Shown here: positions 25,906-34,933 of the stretch, in pieces
How positions within the stretch are numbered: the stretch's first letter is position 1
How the letters are laid out: every line of letters begins with the position of its first letter
NCBI RefSeq assembly: GCF_029338295.1
Contig: NZ_CP119791.1
Coordinates: 1,736,001-1,800,000, forward strand
DNA: 64,000 nt
Reading direction: 5' to 3'
Origin: Haladaptatus sp. QDMS2
Lineage (GTDB): Archaea; Halobacteriota; Halobacteria; Halobacteriales; Halococcaceae
The notes under the pieces: model-generated
Told to the model about the DNA's origin: nothing
Seen by the model: only the letters and a program-made list of their open reading frames with translations
Database searches by the model: none
Made by a program: the position numbers and the translations under genes

Positions 25906-27078
25906 ATGGCAGGGGCAAAGACACTCTTCTTTGGCAGCAAACTCAAGGTCGTCGTCGCCGTGGTCGGCCTGCTCAGCGCCAGCGTCGGCGGTGCGTGGGC
26001 GCTCGGTATCGTCGGCGTTCCGGGCGTCGTCGCCGTCGAAAACCGGTTTACCGGCGTGAGCGACACGGCGACACAGATTCAGACCGACCTCGTGGTGAAC
26101 AATCCGAACCCGATAAGCCTCCAACTCGGCGGTACGTCGGTCGAGTACGACGTGGCGATGAACGACGTCTCCATCGCCAGTGGGCAAAAAGAGGGGCTAA
26201 ACATCGACCGGGGCAACACCACCCTCCAGTTCGAAACGCAAATGGACAACGAGAAGATTCCCGCGTGGTGGGTCACGCACATCCAGAACAACGAGACGAC
26301 GAACGTGAACATCGACGCGACGGTTCACTCCTCGCTGCTCGGCCGCTCGTTCAACGTCCCCCAATCCCAGCAGGTGAACACGAACCTCATCGGGCAGTTC
26401 AACTCGGACGAGACCCGACGTATCGACGCGAATCAGGCGCTCATCTCCGACCCAGTCCTCTACATCAACCAGACGAGCGCCGAGTGGGGCACGGTGACCC
26501 AACAGAAGACGCCAATCGACCTGCGATTCAAGATGTACAACCCCAAACTCACGCCCTACACCATCACCGAACTCGGCTACACGGTGACGATGAACGGCAT
26601 CACGGTCGGTGAAGGGACGACGGACCGCTCCTACGTCATCCCCGGCGGGGCCACCGAGACGGTCCAGACGAAGGCGAACATCAACAACCAGCTCCTCGAC
26701 GACTGGTGGGCCTCGCACCTGCGAAACGACCAGGTGTCGGAACTGCGCATCGACTTCTACGCGAAGGTGCAACTCGGGCAGAGCGGCCCAACCGTCCGCC
26801 TCCCACTCGACCAGTTGACCCACAGCCAGACCGTCGAGACGGACATCTTCGGGACCAAAGACCAGACGGACATCGAAACGAACGCGAGTAGCGACACCTC
26901 TGCTGGAGACGATGCCCAGTCTACCACGACCGACGGAACGACGACGAGCGAATCAGAAGCGACGACCGCCACCGAGGAGACGACCACCAGCCAACCGACG
27001 ACCACCGAAGACGGTGGCATCCTCGACCTGCCCCTCGGAACGCGCGTGCTCTGGGCTGGCCCGGCGATAGCATTTTAA
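25906..27078 (+). CDS. Membrane-anchored LEA14/WHy double-domain protein
   Basis: 390 residues. An N-terminal membrane helix (KVVVAVVGLLSASVGGAWAL) anchors two consecutive LEA type 2 (WHy) beta domains, about 38-165 and 185-310, each with the NPNPISLQLGGTSVEY-like or YNPKLTPYTITELGY strand pair. A Ser/Thr/Glu-rich stretch of about 50 residues follows and could be O-glycosylated. The last residues (VLWAGPAIAF) are hydrophobic. LEA14 domains are linked to stress and desiccation in plants; the archaeal role is unknown. Confidence 0.85.
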   Translation: MAGAKTLFFGSKLKVVVAVVGLLSASVGGAWALGIVGVPGVVAVENRFTGVSDTATQIQTDLVVNNPNPISLQLGGTSVEYDVAMNDVSIASGQKEGLNIDRGNTTLQFETQMDNEKIPAWWVTHIQNNETTNVNIDATVHSSLLGRSFNVPQSQQVNTNLIGQFNSDETRRIDANQALISDPVLYINQTSAEWGTVTQQKTPIDLRFKMYNPKLTPYTITELGYTVTMNGITVGEGTTDRSYVIPGGATETVQTKANINNQLLDDWWASHLRNDQVSELRIDFYAKVQLGQSGPTVRLPLDQLTHSQTVETDIFGTKDQTDIETNASSDTSAGDDAQSTTTDGTTTSESEATTATEETTTSQPTTTEDGGILDLPLGTRVLWAGPAIAF

Positions 27079-27210
27079 TCCCCCACCGTCTACGTTGGAA
27101 TACAATGACACGGAGTACCCAGGCTCCTGGTCGCGTTCTTCTCCCGTGAGCAACGCGTAACGGCAGACGGCGAATCGATTATCCTGACGATAGACGGCGA
27201 CACCCACGAG

Positions 27211-27549
27211 TTGCCACGCTCGGTCGCCCGACAGTTGCACGACGAAATCGGCGAGGCGTTACACCACCGCGAAGAGTTCTTCCGCACCGTCGGCGAGTAT
27301 CGTGAGAACGGCACCTACCGCGTGAGTCGCCGCGGCGCGACCTCCGGCGGGAACGCCAAGGTGTTCCGCAGTTTCGAGGAACTGGAACGCCTGTACGAGC
27401 GGTTACCAGCGGCGTTCACCGCAAACGACATCGGTCGGACCGGCATCACCGGGTCGCGTCGGCACATGCTGGTGCGTCACTTCGCCGAACATCCGACCTT
27501 CGCGTGCAAAATCACGCGCCGAAATCCACTGACGGTGAAAAAAGGGTAG
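27211..27549 (+). CDS. Small conserved protein (DUF7528-like), 5' end probably frameshifted
   Basis: 112 residues from TTG 27211 as the first permitted start in this frame. Coding sequence clearly continues upstream without a stop to 27109 (VAFFSREQRVTADGESIILTIDGDTHE...), but that stretch has no ATG, GTG or TTG. An ATG at 27105 lies in the neighbouring frame and hits TGA after 14 codons (27147). A single-base shift between about 27110 and 27147 would join them. The core EFFRTVGEYRENGTYRVSRRG and SRRHMLVRHFAEHP look intact and resemble a haloarchaeal family I recall as DUF7528. Confidence 0.6.
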   Translation: MPRSVARQLHDEIGEALHHREEFFRTVGEYRENGTYRVSRRGATSGGNAKVFRSFEELERLYERLPAAFTANDIGRTGITGSRRHMLVRHFAEHPTFACKITRRNPLTVKKG

Positions 27550-28584
27550 CTATCGAATCGTCGTGTGCTCAGATTCCTCGTTGAGCGCGAGGTTCGTCGC
27601 GATTTCGGCGTTACGGACGGCGTACTGAGCCGTCTGCTGGAGGCTCACGAGCACTTCTCGGACCTGCAGGAGGTCCTTATTCGACATCTCCGGGAGGTCG
27701 TTCAGGATCTCGTGTTCCTTGTCGCCGATTTCTGCGAACATCTTCCTGACCTCGATGGTCATCTCGAAGTCGCGTTCGACCGCAGAACGGACGGCGAGCT
27801 CCGTGATTTCGTTCACCTGGTCCGTAAACTCGCGGATGCGGCGCATCGTCGCGGAGTCGACGTTCAGGGTGTGGCCGTCCGTCTCGATGACGGTCTTCGC
27901 GATGTCCTCTGCGTTGTCGGCCGTGAGTTCGAGGTTCTTCGCGATAGAGCGGTAGCCGATGAGCGGGAAGCCATCGGCGAGGCCCACGGCGCGGGCGAGG
28001 TTGGGGTTCTGGTAGGCGGTGAAGATGAGGCGAAGCAGCAGGACGAAGATTTTGTTCGCCTGTCGCTCGCGGTTCAGGGCGCGCTGGGCGAGGTCCGGGT
28101 TGCCGTGCGCGAGGGCCTTTACTGCCTCGTTTCGCATCGTAGAGCCGGTCGATTCGAGGCGTTCTAAGAGATTGTCGAGTGTGAAATCTTCAGGGTCAAC
28201 AGAACAGCGGATGGCGATGCGGTCTGGGGTCTCCTCGATGACGCCGAGGCCCATGAGCTGGGTCTCCGCGTTGTACACCGCGTTGATGTGGGCGCTGGTG
28301 AGGGTCTCACCCTCGTCAGCTTCCACGTGGATTACCCGGCGGCCGAGGACATACTGCGCGACGATTGCCCGCTCGACGGAATCTGCGTCGAGGTTCTTCG
28401 CGTGGATGATAGCCTCAGACTCCTCGGTCTGTGCCGACTCCGGCATGACCGTGAGTGTACCCTTTCCGCCCATCCGAATCGTCACCTCATCGCCCTTCTC
28501 GACTCCGTGTGCCTTTGCCCATTCCGCGGGCAACGTCATCGCCAGAGTCGAGGGTCCGAGTCGCTGTACCTTACGTGTCTCCAT
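27550..28584 (-). CDS. phoU: PhoU-family regulator with N-terminal AbrB domain
   Basis: 344 residues. Residues 1-50 are an AbrB/SpoVT fold (METRKVQRLGPSTLAMTLPA...GDEVTIRMGGKGTLTV). The rest has two PhoU-like helical repeats (about 125-230 and 235-335), including IAKNLELTADNAEDIAKTV and AEIGDKEHEILNDLP. In haloarchaea such fusions are regarded as phosphate-uptake regulators; the AbrB part probably binds DNA. No pst genes are adjacent. A TATA element about 25 bp upstream points to a leaderless transcript. The stop is directly adjacent to the end of the convergent small gene. Confidence 0.9.
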   Translation of the reverse strand: METRKVQRLGPSTLAMTLPAEWAKAHGVEKGDEVTIRMGGKGTLTVMPESAQTEESEAIIHAKNLDADSVERAIVAQYVLGRRVIHVEADEGETLTSAHINAVYNAETQLMGLGVIEETPDRIAIRCSVDPEDFTLDNLLERLESTGSTMRNEAVKALAHGNPDLAQRALNRERQANKIFVLLLRLIFTAYQNPNLARAVGLADGFPLIGYRSIAKNLELTADNAEDIAKTVIETDGHTLNVDSATMRRIREFTDQVNEITELAVRSAVERDFEMTIEVRKMFAEIGDKEHEILNDLPEMSNKDLLQVREVLVSLQQTAQYAVRNAEIATNLALNEESEHTTIR

Positions 28585-28609
28585 ACGGAATCTTCTCTAT
28601 TCGGACTAC

Positions 28610-28618
28610 CTTATATCT
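28610..28618 (-). promoter_or_regulatory. TATA box of the PhoU-family gene
   Basis: Read on the minus strand, agatataag lies about 26 bp before the ATG at 28584. Just upstream, catatggga (28622-28630) contains the palindrome CCATATGG, a possible operator. Confidence 0.45.
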
Positions 28619-28670
28619 CACCATATGGGAATAATCCACCTTGTTCTCCGTACTAGGGCCTAAGAGGGTG

Positions 28671-29735
28671 TTAAACGGCTTTCAGCATTCGGTGTTCGAA
28701 TCGACCGACGCGAACGCGATACCAGCCCTTTAATTCCTCGTCGAGCGCCGAATCGCCCGTGTCAACACGCAGCACACCAATGTCGTCGATCTTCGCTCGC
28801 GACCCGACGACGTCGACGTCGCACTGGCGAATGACGGCGGGAGACAACTGGTGGTTCCCCCGCCCAAAGATGAATCCCTGCCCACCGATGGGGGAGACGA
28901 CGATGCGATTTTGTGCTCCGAGGGCGTCGAGAATCTGCGCTTCGTTGCCGTCGGTGACGAGTACCTCCCCGTCTCGCCAGACGTCGACGCCCAGTGGCGA
29001 CCCGTCGAACCCGAGCGCGTCTTTGATTGCGCCCACGGTGCTGCCGGGACCGAGGACGTAGGTGACCGCCGGGTCGATGTCTGCGACGAACCCATCGACG
29101 AGCGTCTCGATGGTTCCAGAAGAGAGTTGTTTCGACGACTGGCGGTCGTCTGCAACCGGGACGTTCACCACACCTTTGAGTTCCGCGCGCACCTCGCCAT
29201 CGCGGTAAGCGGCCTCGTCTAAGTCCATCACTTCGCTCGATTCGACGCGGTCGAAGGTGGCTGCGATGTGCCCTGCCGCACTCGGCGAGACGGCGAACAC
29301 GGCGGAGTAGATTTTCACCCCGGTCGGAATGCCGAGCATCGGCGTCTCCGCGTCCAACTCGGCGAGCGTCTCGGCGACGTCCACAGCGGTGCCATCGCCG
29401 CCAGCGAACAGGACGAGGTCCACGTCAGCTTCGACGAACCGCCTGACGGCTTCCCGGGTGTCCGCGGCAGTGGTGTCAGCGGGTGCTTCGGAGACGAGTT
29501 CGGGAGTGAAGCCAGCGGCCCTCGCTGCGGCCTCACCCATCTCCCCGGAGACCGTGAGAATCGTCGCGTCGGGGGCGTGTTTGGCGAGGCTTTCGAGAGC
29601 GTCGCGAGCGCGAGCCGGCGAGCGTGGTTCCGCGCCGAGTTCGCGGGCCTGCTCGACCGCGCCGTCAGTCCCCTTGAGGCCGACGCGCCCGCCCATGCCG
29701 GCGATTGGATTCACCACCACTCCGATGCGTCGCAT
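28671..29735 (-). CDS. ATP-NAD kinase-like protein (COG3199 type)
   Basis: 354 residues. The N-terminus GVVVNPIAGMGGRVGLKGTDG and the phosphate-binding LVLFAGGDGTAVDVAETL (about residue 110) are those of the NAD kinase/diacylglycerol kinase superfamily. GIPTGVKIYSAVFAVSP follows, and the beta domain ends with VVSPIGGQGFIFGRGNHQLSP. It should phosphorylate NAD or a related molecule with ATP or polyphosphate; the COG3199 branch is little studied, so the substrate is uncertain. Confidence 0.87.
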   Translation of the reverse strand: MRRIGVVVNPIAGMGGRVGLKGTDGAVEQARELGAEPRSPARARDALESLAKHAPDATILTVSGEMGEAAARAAGFTPELVSEAPADTTAADTREAVRRFVEADVDLVLFAGGDGTAVDVAETLAELDAETPMLGIPTGVKIYSAVFAVSPSAAGHIAATFDRVESSEVMDLDEAAYRDGEVRAELKGVVNVPVADDRQSSKQLSSGTIETLVDGFVADIDPAVTYVLGPGSTVGAIKDALGFDGSPLGVDVWRDGEVLVTDGNEAQILDALGAQNRIVVSPIGGQGFIFGRGNHQLSPAVIRQCDVDVVGSRAKIDDIGVLRVDTGDSALDEELKGWYRVRVGRFEHRMLKAV

Positions 29736-29849
29736 GGTCGTTCATGCGCGAGTTCGACACAAAAGGGGTGCGGTGGCGGCGAGGGAGAACCAAAGCCCAA
29801 TTATTATGTCAATCTACCCGATTAGAGCCACCACACAGGAACGGAACAG

Positions 29850-30236
29850 ATGATGATAGACGAATTAGATGAGATAGTCGAGTACGCTACGTATCGATTC
29901 GGGGACAGCCTCCGCGTCGTCGGATACGTCACCGAAAATGAGCGTCATTCGACAGTTATGCGCGACGATGTCGCAGAGCAGTACGATGCAGCAGAGTTGG
30001 ACAGAATCAGGGACGAACTCGTGTTGAGCACCATCGACCACGACCATCAGGAAAACCTGTACGCAATGGGGACCCCCCAGGCGACCGTGCGGGTGTTCGA
30101 GGAGGCCGTCCTGGTCGCGTTCGACAATCCGGATGAGAACGCAGCAATCATCGTTTCGCTCGACATCGACGTCGACTGTTCGCTCGTCGAATTCGTCACG
30201 GAGTGTCGGGCGCGATTCGACGGCGGCGGTGGCTGA
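29850..30236 (+). CDS. Small acidic conserved protein (DUF7522-like)
   Basis: 128 residues, soluble. The pattern of an N-terminal helix (DELDEIVEYATYRFGDSLRVVGYV), MRDDVAEQYDAAELDRIRDEL, and strands with AVLVAFDNPDENAAIIVSLD matches a haloarchaeal family that I recall as DUF7522. No catalytic residues stand out. The ATG at 29850 is followed directly by a second ATG. Confidence 0.75.
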   Translation: MMIDELDEIVEYATYRFGDSLRVVGYVTENERHSTVMRDDVAEQYDAAELDRIRDELVLSTIDHDHQENLYAMGTPQATVRVFEEAVLVAFDNPDENAAIIVSLDIDVDCSLVEFVTECRARFDGGGG

Positions 30237-30250
30237 GCCAACGTATGAAC

Positions 30251-30257
30251 ATTTAAG
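30251..30257 (+). promoter_or_regulatory. TATA-like element of the 42-residue protein gene
   Basis: atttaag, 25 bp before the ATG at 30282, fits a leaderless haloarchaeal promoter. Confidence 0.5.
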
Positions 30258-30281
30258 CGAACCCGCTTGCAACGACTTTTC

Positions 30282-30410
30282 ATGTTTGTTCCACTCGTCG
30301 AAGCGGGAGAAACGGCCTTCACGGCCGCACAAATGAACCTCATCGGAGGCGCGATGGGCGTCCTCGGACTCGTCCTCGTCGGCGGCTGGTGGTACTACCT
30401 CTACCGCTAA
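30282..30410 (+). CDS. 42-residue single-pass membrane protein
   Basis: The product is 42 residues: MFVPLVEAGETAFTA, then one hydrophobic helix (MNLIGGAMGVLGLVLVGGWW) and the tail YYLYR. A good TATA box at the right distance supports it. Its stop overlaps the cinA stop on the other strand by 3 bp. I do not know a function. Confidence 0.65.
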   Translation: MFVPLVEAGETAFTAAQMNLIGGAMGVLGLVLVGGWWYYLYR

Positions 30411-31093
30411 GCTTCTGTCACGCGTTCTCGTAGCCACGCTTTCGCCGCAGCGACCGCGTCTTCGTCCTCGCTTTCGAGCTTGATGCGAACGTTCTCGCCT
30501 GGATAGCTGCCGACCTTGACGCCGAACTTCGCTTGAACCTCGTTCATCCGGTCGATGAGCGCGCTCTCGGGTTCGGCGGCGACGACCTGATCGGTGTAGC
30601 GTTTCGTTCCCGCGAACTCGTCCGCGACGAGGTCGAACATCGCCTTCATCTCCGCTGGGACACCGGGGAAGACGTACACCGACTCAACCACGCAGCCGGG
30701 GGCGACGCCGACTTCGTTGGGGAGCATTCGCGCTCCCGAGGGCAGGTGGGCGGTCCCCGTCGCGAGGTCGTCGCGCGAGTAGCCGCCGTGCGTCGTGAGC
30801 CATTCGAGAGCTTCGTCGTGTGGTTCGACGGACTTTCCGAACGCGGCGGCAATGCCGGCCATCGTCAGGTCGTCGTGGGTCGGTCCAAGTCCGCCCGTAA
30901 CGAGGACGGCGTCGTACTCGGCGTGGTATTCGTTGACCACGCGGGCGATGTCGGCAACCCGGTCGGGGACGGTGGTCACGCGTTCGACCGTGACACCGCG
31001 CGCGGCCAATTGCTGGGAGAGCCAGGTGGCGTTCGTGTTGACGGTGTCTCCAGCGAGTATCTCATCACCGACGGAGACCAGGGCGACGCGCAT
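30407..31093 (-). CDS. cinA: CinA/MoaB-fold protein (competence/damage-inducible CinA N-terminal type)
   Basis: 228 residues. The molybdopterin-binding-like fold is shown by VGDEILAGDTVNTNATWLSQQL, VLVTGGLGPTHDDLT (about residue 65) and VFPGVPAEMKAMFD. The C-terminal deamidase domain of full CinA is absent, as usual in archaea. The bacterial N-domain hydrolyses ADP-ribose or nicotinamide mononucleotide adducts in NAD salvage; here the role is inferred from fold only. Confidence 0.88.
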   Translation of the reverse strand: MRVALVSVGDEILAGDTVNTNATWLSQQLAARGVTVERVTTVPDRVADIARVVNEYHAEYDAVLVTGGLGPTHDDLTMAGIAAAFGKSVEPHDEALEWLTTHGGYSRDDLATGTAHLPSGARMLPNEVGVAPGCVVESVYVFPGVPAEMKAMFDLVADEFAGTKRYTDQVVAAEPESALIDRMNEVQAKFGVKVGSYPGENVRIKLESEDEDAVAAAKAWLRERVTEA

Positions 31094-31141
31094 ACCGCTC
31101 GGTAGGAGTGGGGGTCGTAAAAATCCACAGTTAGCAGCGAG

Positions 31142-31627
31142 TTACCTGACGTCGAAGTCCGTGAACATCCCGAGTCTGTAGTGGGCCGGGAGGTTGCAGA
31201 TGAGTGCGTAGTGTCCCGCTTCCATATCGACGGTCAGGGTCGCCGTGTCTCCAGTCTCCAGGTCCTCTACCTCGTCTACGAGTTCGATGCCCGGTGCACC
31301 GGCTTCGTCTACATCGCCGTTCTCGTCGGTCGGTAACTCAGCCGCGGGAATCTCCGTCCGTAGCACGACGAATTCGTGGACAGAGGGCCCATCGTTCGTG
31401 ATATTGAACTGGATGCGCCCGGCCTCCACGGAGTCGTCACTCAGGATGATGTCGAAGTCGTTGAGCGTGACGTCCACTTCTGTGTCAGCAGTTGCACCCG
31501 TCCCGCCAGTACAGCCGGCGAGCGCGACGACGGCGAGGCCCCCAGTCGCTTTCAGGAAGGTACGACGGTCGGCCGTCCCCAGTTCCCCACGCAGTACCCC
31601 AGTTGACGCAGCCTTCGTGCTGGCCAT
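31142..31627 (-). CDS. Secreted cupredoxin-like lipoprotein
   Basis: 161 residues from the ATG at 31627. The signal region has Arg-Arg (TADRRTFLKATGG) followed by ALAGC, so it is a twin-arginine lipoprotein anchored through Cys. The mature domain carries type 1 copper ligands: His in SVHEFVVLR, and the C-terminal Cys-His-Met set in YALICNLPAHYRLGM. It probably shuttles electrons at the outer face of the membrane, in the halocyanin or sulfocyanin manner. Partners are not adjacent. Confidence 0.85.
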   Translation of the reverse strand: MASTKAASTGVLRGELGTADRRTFLKATGGLAVVALAGCTGGTGATADTEVDVTLNDFDIILSDDSVEAGRIQFNITNDGPSVHEFVVLRTEIPAAELPTDENGDVDEAGAPGIELVDEVEDLETGDTATLTVDMEAGHYALICNLPAHYRLGMFTDFDVR

Positions 31628-31726
31628 AGGGTAGTGTACGCGGGCTGTGAGGATAGGCTCATCGTCGGGTCTCAGCACGTGAGACTACGCGAGATAGCGA
31701 ATTGCAGTTGAAGAAATCCTGCCCGG

Positions 31727-31993
31727 TCAGATAGCGAGGTCGCCTTTTGCCTTGACGACGTCCACTTCTGAGGCGTCGATTGCATCGACTTCGAGGTGCA
31801 TCGGGATGAACTCCCGGCGCTCGAAGGCTTCCTGTTCGTCTGCCGTGCCGATGGTACACCAGAGCTGGACGCGGTCCGGGCCGTGGTAGTCACCCTGTCG
31901 TGCGACGCCGAAACAGACCATCTCTTGACCGTCGTAGTTGATGATACCACCCTTGCGGATGCCGGGGTCCCCGTGGATGATGAGCCGCTTCAT
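31727..31993 (-). CDS. HAH_0734-family protein
   Basis: 88 residues, MKRLIIHGDPGIRKGGIINYDG..., with the conserved-looking GVARQGDYHGPDRVQLWCTIG. It is a haloarchaeal family named for its Haloarcula member; function unknown. Soluble, no metal site. Single gene on the minus strand between the cupredoxin gene and the divergent lipoprotein gene. Confidence 0.8.
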   Translation of the reverse strand: MKRLIIHGDPGIRKGGIINYDGQEMVCFGVARQGDYHGPDRVQLWCTIGTADEQEAFERREFIPMHLEVDAIDASEVDVVKAKGDLAI

Positions 31994-32125
31994 GGTCGTC
32001 GGTTTGGGCGACGGTGAAATTATACTGTCGGTTGCCGGTGGCCAGCCATACGCTCCAATTTGCCATCCGCCGTGAGAAATATAGTCTCGCCAACATTAAC
32101 TCCTGAGCGATTGTATATTCCGGAA

Positions 32126-32509
32126 ATGTACGGTCGTCGTCCGTTTCTTCTCGCCTGCGCTGTTGCGCTGTCCGGCTGTTCGCTCGTTACCGACCGGGAT
32201 GGACCGTCAGAGAGCACGCTCACGCTCGACGTTCGAAACGAACGCACCGGTCCGGTCGACGTGACCGTGACGGTCACGGACGAAGAGGGAACCGTCGTGG
32301 ACGAGGAAACCGACCGAATCGACGCCAGCGTGAGTCGAGCGTTCGAATTCGAGGTCACGGACCAGCGCGAGTACACAGTGACCGTTTTCGGGAGCGACTG
32401 GGGGACGGAACTCGCCTGGAACGCGGCGACCTGCGCGCTCCTCGATTCGACCGTCCGGCTCACCGACGAATCGGTCGAAAATAGTGGTGAATGCGTCCAG
32501 ACCCGGTAA
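32126..32509 (+). CDS. Small secreted lipoprotein
   Basis: 127 residues from the ATG at 32126: MYGRRPFLLACAVALSGCSL has Arg-Arg, a hydrophobic stretch and a lipobox ending at Cys18. The mature part is one beta-sandwich of about 105 residues (LDVRNERTGPVDVTVTVTDE..., RAFEFEVTDQREYTVTV). Two later Cys residues may form a disulfide. Function unknown. A longer frame to 32060 is rejected because it would bury the signal. Confidence 0.75.
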   Translation: MYGRRPFLLACAVALSGCSLVTDRDGPSESTLTLDVRNERTGPVDVTVTVTDEEGTVVDEETDRIDASVSRAFEFEVTDQREYTVTVFGSDWGTELAWNAATCALLDSTVRLTDESVENSGECVQTR

Positions 32510-32516
32510 CGGGTCG

Positions 32517-33410
32517 TTACTCGTAACTCGCGACGTTGTCCATGTGGTAGACGATTTCGTCGGAGACGTTGTCGAGATAGCCGGAGTGGTTGCTCCCAAC
32601 CTGTGAGGTGGCGTCGTAGTCCCAGTAGTTACCGGGCGCGGTGTTGCCCGATTCCTTGCCAGTTTCACCCAGCGCCTGGTCGAACTCGAAGGAGTTGTAG
32701 GCCCAACTGAGCGTGCTGTCGTCGTTGCTGTAGTAGTTGAACGTCGCTCGGGTCTCGTTTGCCACTGCGTAGTAGCCGTCGCCGTGTTCGAGCGTCGGGC
32801 GCTCGTTGTCGACGGCCGCGCCAATCAGATGGACCGAGTCGATTTCGTAGCCGTACTGGTCCCAGTCGGAACTCACGTCGAGCGTTTCGAGGGCGCTGAA
32901 GGTGACGTGCGCGCCGAGCGAGTGGGCGACGATGCGGATGGTGCCCCCACAGTAGTACTTGTAATCGAGGAGGAACTGGGCGAGTTTTGGGCCATTTTGC
33001 TGGGCGATGTCCTGTGATTCGTTCCAGCCGTAGTCGCCGCCCCCGCCCTTGTTGTTGTCCCAGCTATAGCCGATGGTGGTTCCCCAGTAGCCGTTAGCGT
33101 CGAGTTGGCTGTCTGCGTGTTCCATCTTGTCCTCGGCGGCTGCCTCCGCGTCGCTGTCCGAACCCTTTTTGTCCCAACCGTGGACGAAGACGGTCATGTC
33201 GGAGACACAGCTCGTGTCGATGCCGGGAACCGTGCCGTCGGTGTCGTAATCGGTCGCCGTGTGACCCGCCGTGAGGTTGGCGTCGTCGTCGAAGTGGCCG
33301 CGCGTCGAGACCACCGGAACGTACGTGGCCGCCGAGGCGGTGGTCGCGCCGAGTGCGGTGAGTCCTGTCGCTGCGATGCCGGTGCGTTTGAGGAAGTTGC
33401 GTCGTTTCAT
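32517..33410 (-). CDS. TAT-secreted alpha/beta-hydrolase (lipase/esterase-like)
   Basis: 297 residues. Twin-arginine signal MKRRNFLKRTGIAATGLTAL, cleavage near TASA (about 28). The hydrolase core has the nucleophile elbow IVAHSLGAHV (about residue 165, Ser between His and Leu-Gly) and oxyanion strand MTVFVHGWDKKGS. A late His in SQVGSNHSGYLD is the likely catalytic base, and Asp is probably in the SVHLIGAAVDN segment. Enriched in Asn, Asp, Tyr and Gly, as in extracellular halophilic enzymes. Substrate unknown: lipid or ester. Confidence 0.87.
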   Translation of the reverse strand: MKRRNFLKRTGIAATGLTALGATTASAATYVPVVSTRGHFDDDANLTAGHTATDYDTDGTVPGIDTSCVSDMTVFVHGWDKKGSDSDAEAAAEDKMEHADSQLDANGYWGTTIGYSWDNNKGGGGDYGWNESQDIAQQNGPKLAQFLLDYKYYCGGTIRIVAHSLGAHVTFSALETLDVSSDWDQYGYEIDSVHLIGAAVDNERPTLEHGDGYYAVANETRATFNYYSNDDSTLSWAYNSFEFDQALGETGKESGNTAPGNYWDYDATSQVGSNHSGYLDNVSDEIVYHMDNVASYE

Positions 33411-33635
33411 TCGTTGGTAGCGTGTAGTGGTTTGCGAACTGGCCGACTGCCCGTCGCGTGACGAACAGCTTTTGTTACAGATAAAATTATTATAAAATTA
33501 TCTAATAGAACTACCGGGGTGAATAATAAACACGTTCCACCCATGTATGCCAATAGCTGTGATGGGTTACGCCGTCGCGGACCCGCGGAAGGCGACGGGG
33601 CGACACGTGCGTGAGACACGGGAAAACCAAATGCG

Positions 33636-33642
33636 TTTTAAG
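33636..33642 (+). promoter_or_regulatory. TATA-like element of the rpl44e operon
   Basis: ttttaag lies about 38 bp before the rpl44e ATG, giving a short leader of about 10 nt. It is the only A/T-rich element between the divergent lipase gene and rpl44e that suits the plus strand. Confidence 0.45.
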
Positions 33643-33676
33643 GCGTGGCACGTTACGCCAGCATAAGGGATTAGCT

Positions 33677-33958
33677 ATGCAGATGCCACGACGCTTCAAT
33701 ACGTACTGTCCGCATTGCCAAACGCACCACGAACACGAAGTCGAGAAAGTTCGTCGCGGTCGCGAAACCGGGATGAAGTGGATCGACCGCCAGCGTGCCC
33801 GTGGCAAAGCCACGATCGGTAACGCAGGCAAGTTCTCCAAGGTGCCTGGTGGCGACAAGCCAACGAAGAAAGTGAACCTCAAGTACCGCTGCAGCGACTG
33901 CGGGAAGGCCCACCTCCGCGCCGGCTGGCGTGCTGGGAAGCTCGAGTTCCAGGAGTAA
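33677..33958 (+). CDS. rpl44e: Ribosomal protein L44e
   Basis: 93 residues from the ATG at 33677 ([14 protein letters not shown]). Zinc ribbon Cys pairs CPHC (about 11-14) and CSDC (about 72-75), with the basic stretch [23 protein letters not shown] between. It is a 50S subunit protein near the E site. First gene of the archaeal-conserved run rpl44e-rps27e-aif2a-nop10-pac2; the gap to rps27e is 4 nt. Confidence 0.97.
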   Translation: MQMPRRFNTYCPHCQTHHEHEVEKVRRGRETGMKWIDRQRARGKATIGNAGKFSKVPGGDKPTKKVNLKYRCSDCGKAHLRAGWRAGKLEFQE

Positions 33959-33962
33959 TCTC

Positions 33963-34136
33963 ATGGCAGGAGCCTTCATCACCGTCAAATGCGCAGATTG
34001 CGAGAACGAACAGACCCTCTTCGAACGCGCGGCCACGGAAGTCGCCTGCGCCGTCTGCGGGCACACGCTCGCCCGTCCGACCGGCGGCAAGGCGACCATC
34101 GAGGGTGAGGTCACAGAGGTCGTCGAGTCACGATGA
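33963..34136 (+). CDS. rps27e: Ribosomal protein S27e
   Basis: 57 residues: [20 protein letters not shown]... with a zinc ribbon formed by CADC and CAVCG. A 30S subunit protein. Its stop overlaps the aif2a start (ATGA), so the two are translationally coupled. Length is normal for the archaeal protein. Confidence 0.97.
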   Translation: MAGAFITVKCADCENEQTLFERAATEVACAVCGHTLARPTGGKATIEGEVTEVVESR

Positions 34137-34933
34137 AATACAGCGGCTGGCCCGAGCCGGGCGAACTCGTCGTCGGAAAGGTAGAAGACATCGAGAACTT
34201 CGGTGTGTTCATCGACCTCCAGGAGTACGACGAAAAGCGCGGACTCGTCCACATCAGCGAGGTGGCCAGCGGATGGATCAAGAACGTTCGTGACCACGTC
34301 CGTGAAGGACAGACCGTCGTCTGTAAGGTGCTCTCGGTCGACGAGAACTCCCAGCAGATCGACCTCTCTATCAAGGACGTAAACGACCACCAGCGCAAAG
34401 ACAAGATTCAGGACTGGAAAAACGAGCAGAAAGCAGACAAGTGGATGCTCATCGCCTTCGGTGAGGACATCGCAGACGAGGAGTACGCATCCATCGCCAA
34501 CGAACTGCTCGACGAGTACGGAAGCCTCTACGCTGGCTTCGAGGCCGCCGCAATCCACGGCGCGAGTGCCCTCGAGGACACCGACTTAGACGACGACGAA
34601 GTGAGCGCAATCGTCGAATCCGCTCGCGAGAACGTCTCTGTTCCGTACGTCAACGTCACGGGCTACATCGACCTGCGCTGTCCGGCCCCGGACGGCGTGG
34701 ACGTCCTCAAAGAGGCGCTGAAGGCGGCCGAGGAGGACGCGGACCTCCCCGACGACATCGAACTCGGCGTCACCTACGTCGGGTCGCCCGAATACCGCAT
34801 CAAGGTGAAAGCGCCCGACTACAAACTCGCAGAGGACGCCCTCGAAGCGAGCGCCGGGCGAGCAAAGGACTACATCGAGTCCCACGGCGGCACCGCGCTC
34901 TACCACCGCGAACGCCACGAAGACGACGAATGA
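34133..34933 (+). CDS. eif2a: Translation initiation factor aIF2 alpha subunit
   Basis: 266 residues. N-terminal S1/OB domain ([27 protein letters not shown], residues 1-85), a helical middle domain (about 88-172) and the C-terminal alpha/beta domain that binds aIF2-gamma ([19 protein letters not shown]..., about 178-266). With beta and gamma it delivers initiator tRNA to the small subunit. ATGA overlaps with both neighbours show tight coupling. Confidence 0.97.
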   Translation: MKYSGWPEPGELVVGKVEDIENFGVFIDLQEYDEKRGLVHISEVASGWIKNVRDHVREGQTVVCKVLSVDENSQQIDLSIKDVNDHQRKDKIQDWKNEQKADKWMLIAFGEDIADEEYASIANELLDEYGSLYAGFEAAAIHGASALEDTDLDDDEVSAIVESARENVSVPYVNVTGYIDLRCPAPDGVDVLKEALKAAEEDADLPDDIELGVTYVGSPEYRIKVKAPDYKLAEDALEASAGRAKDYIESHGGTALYHRERHEDDE

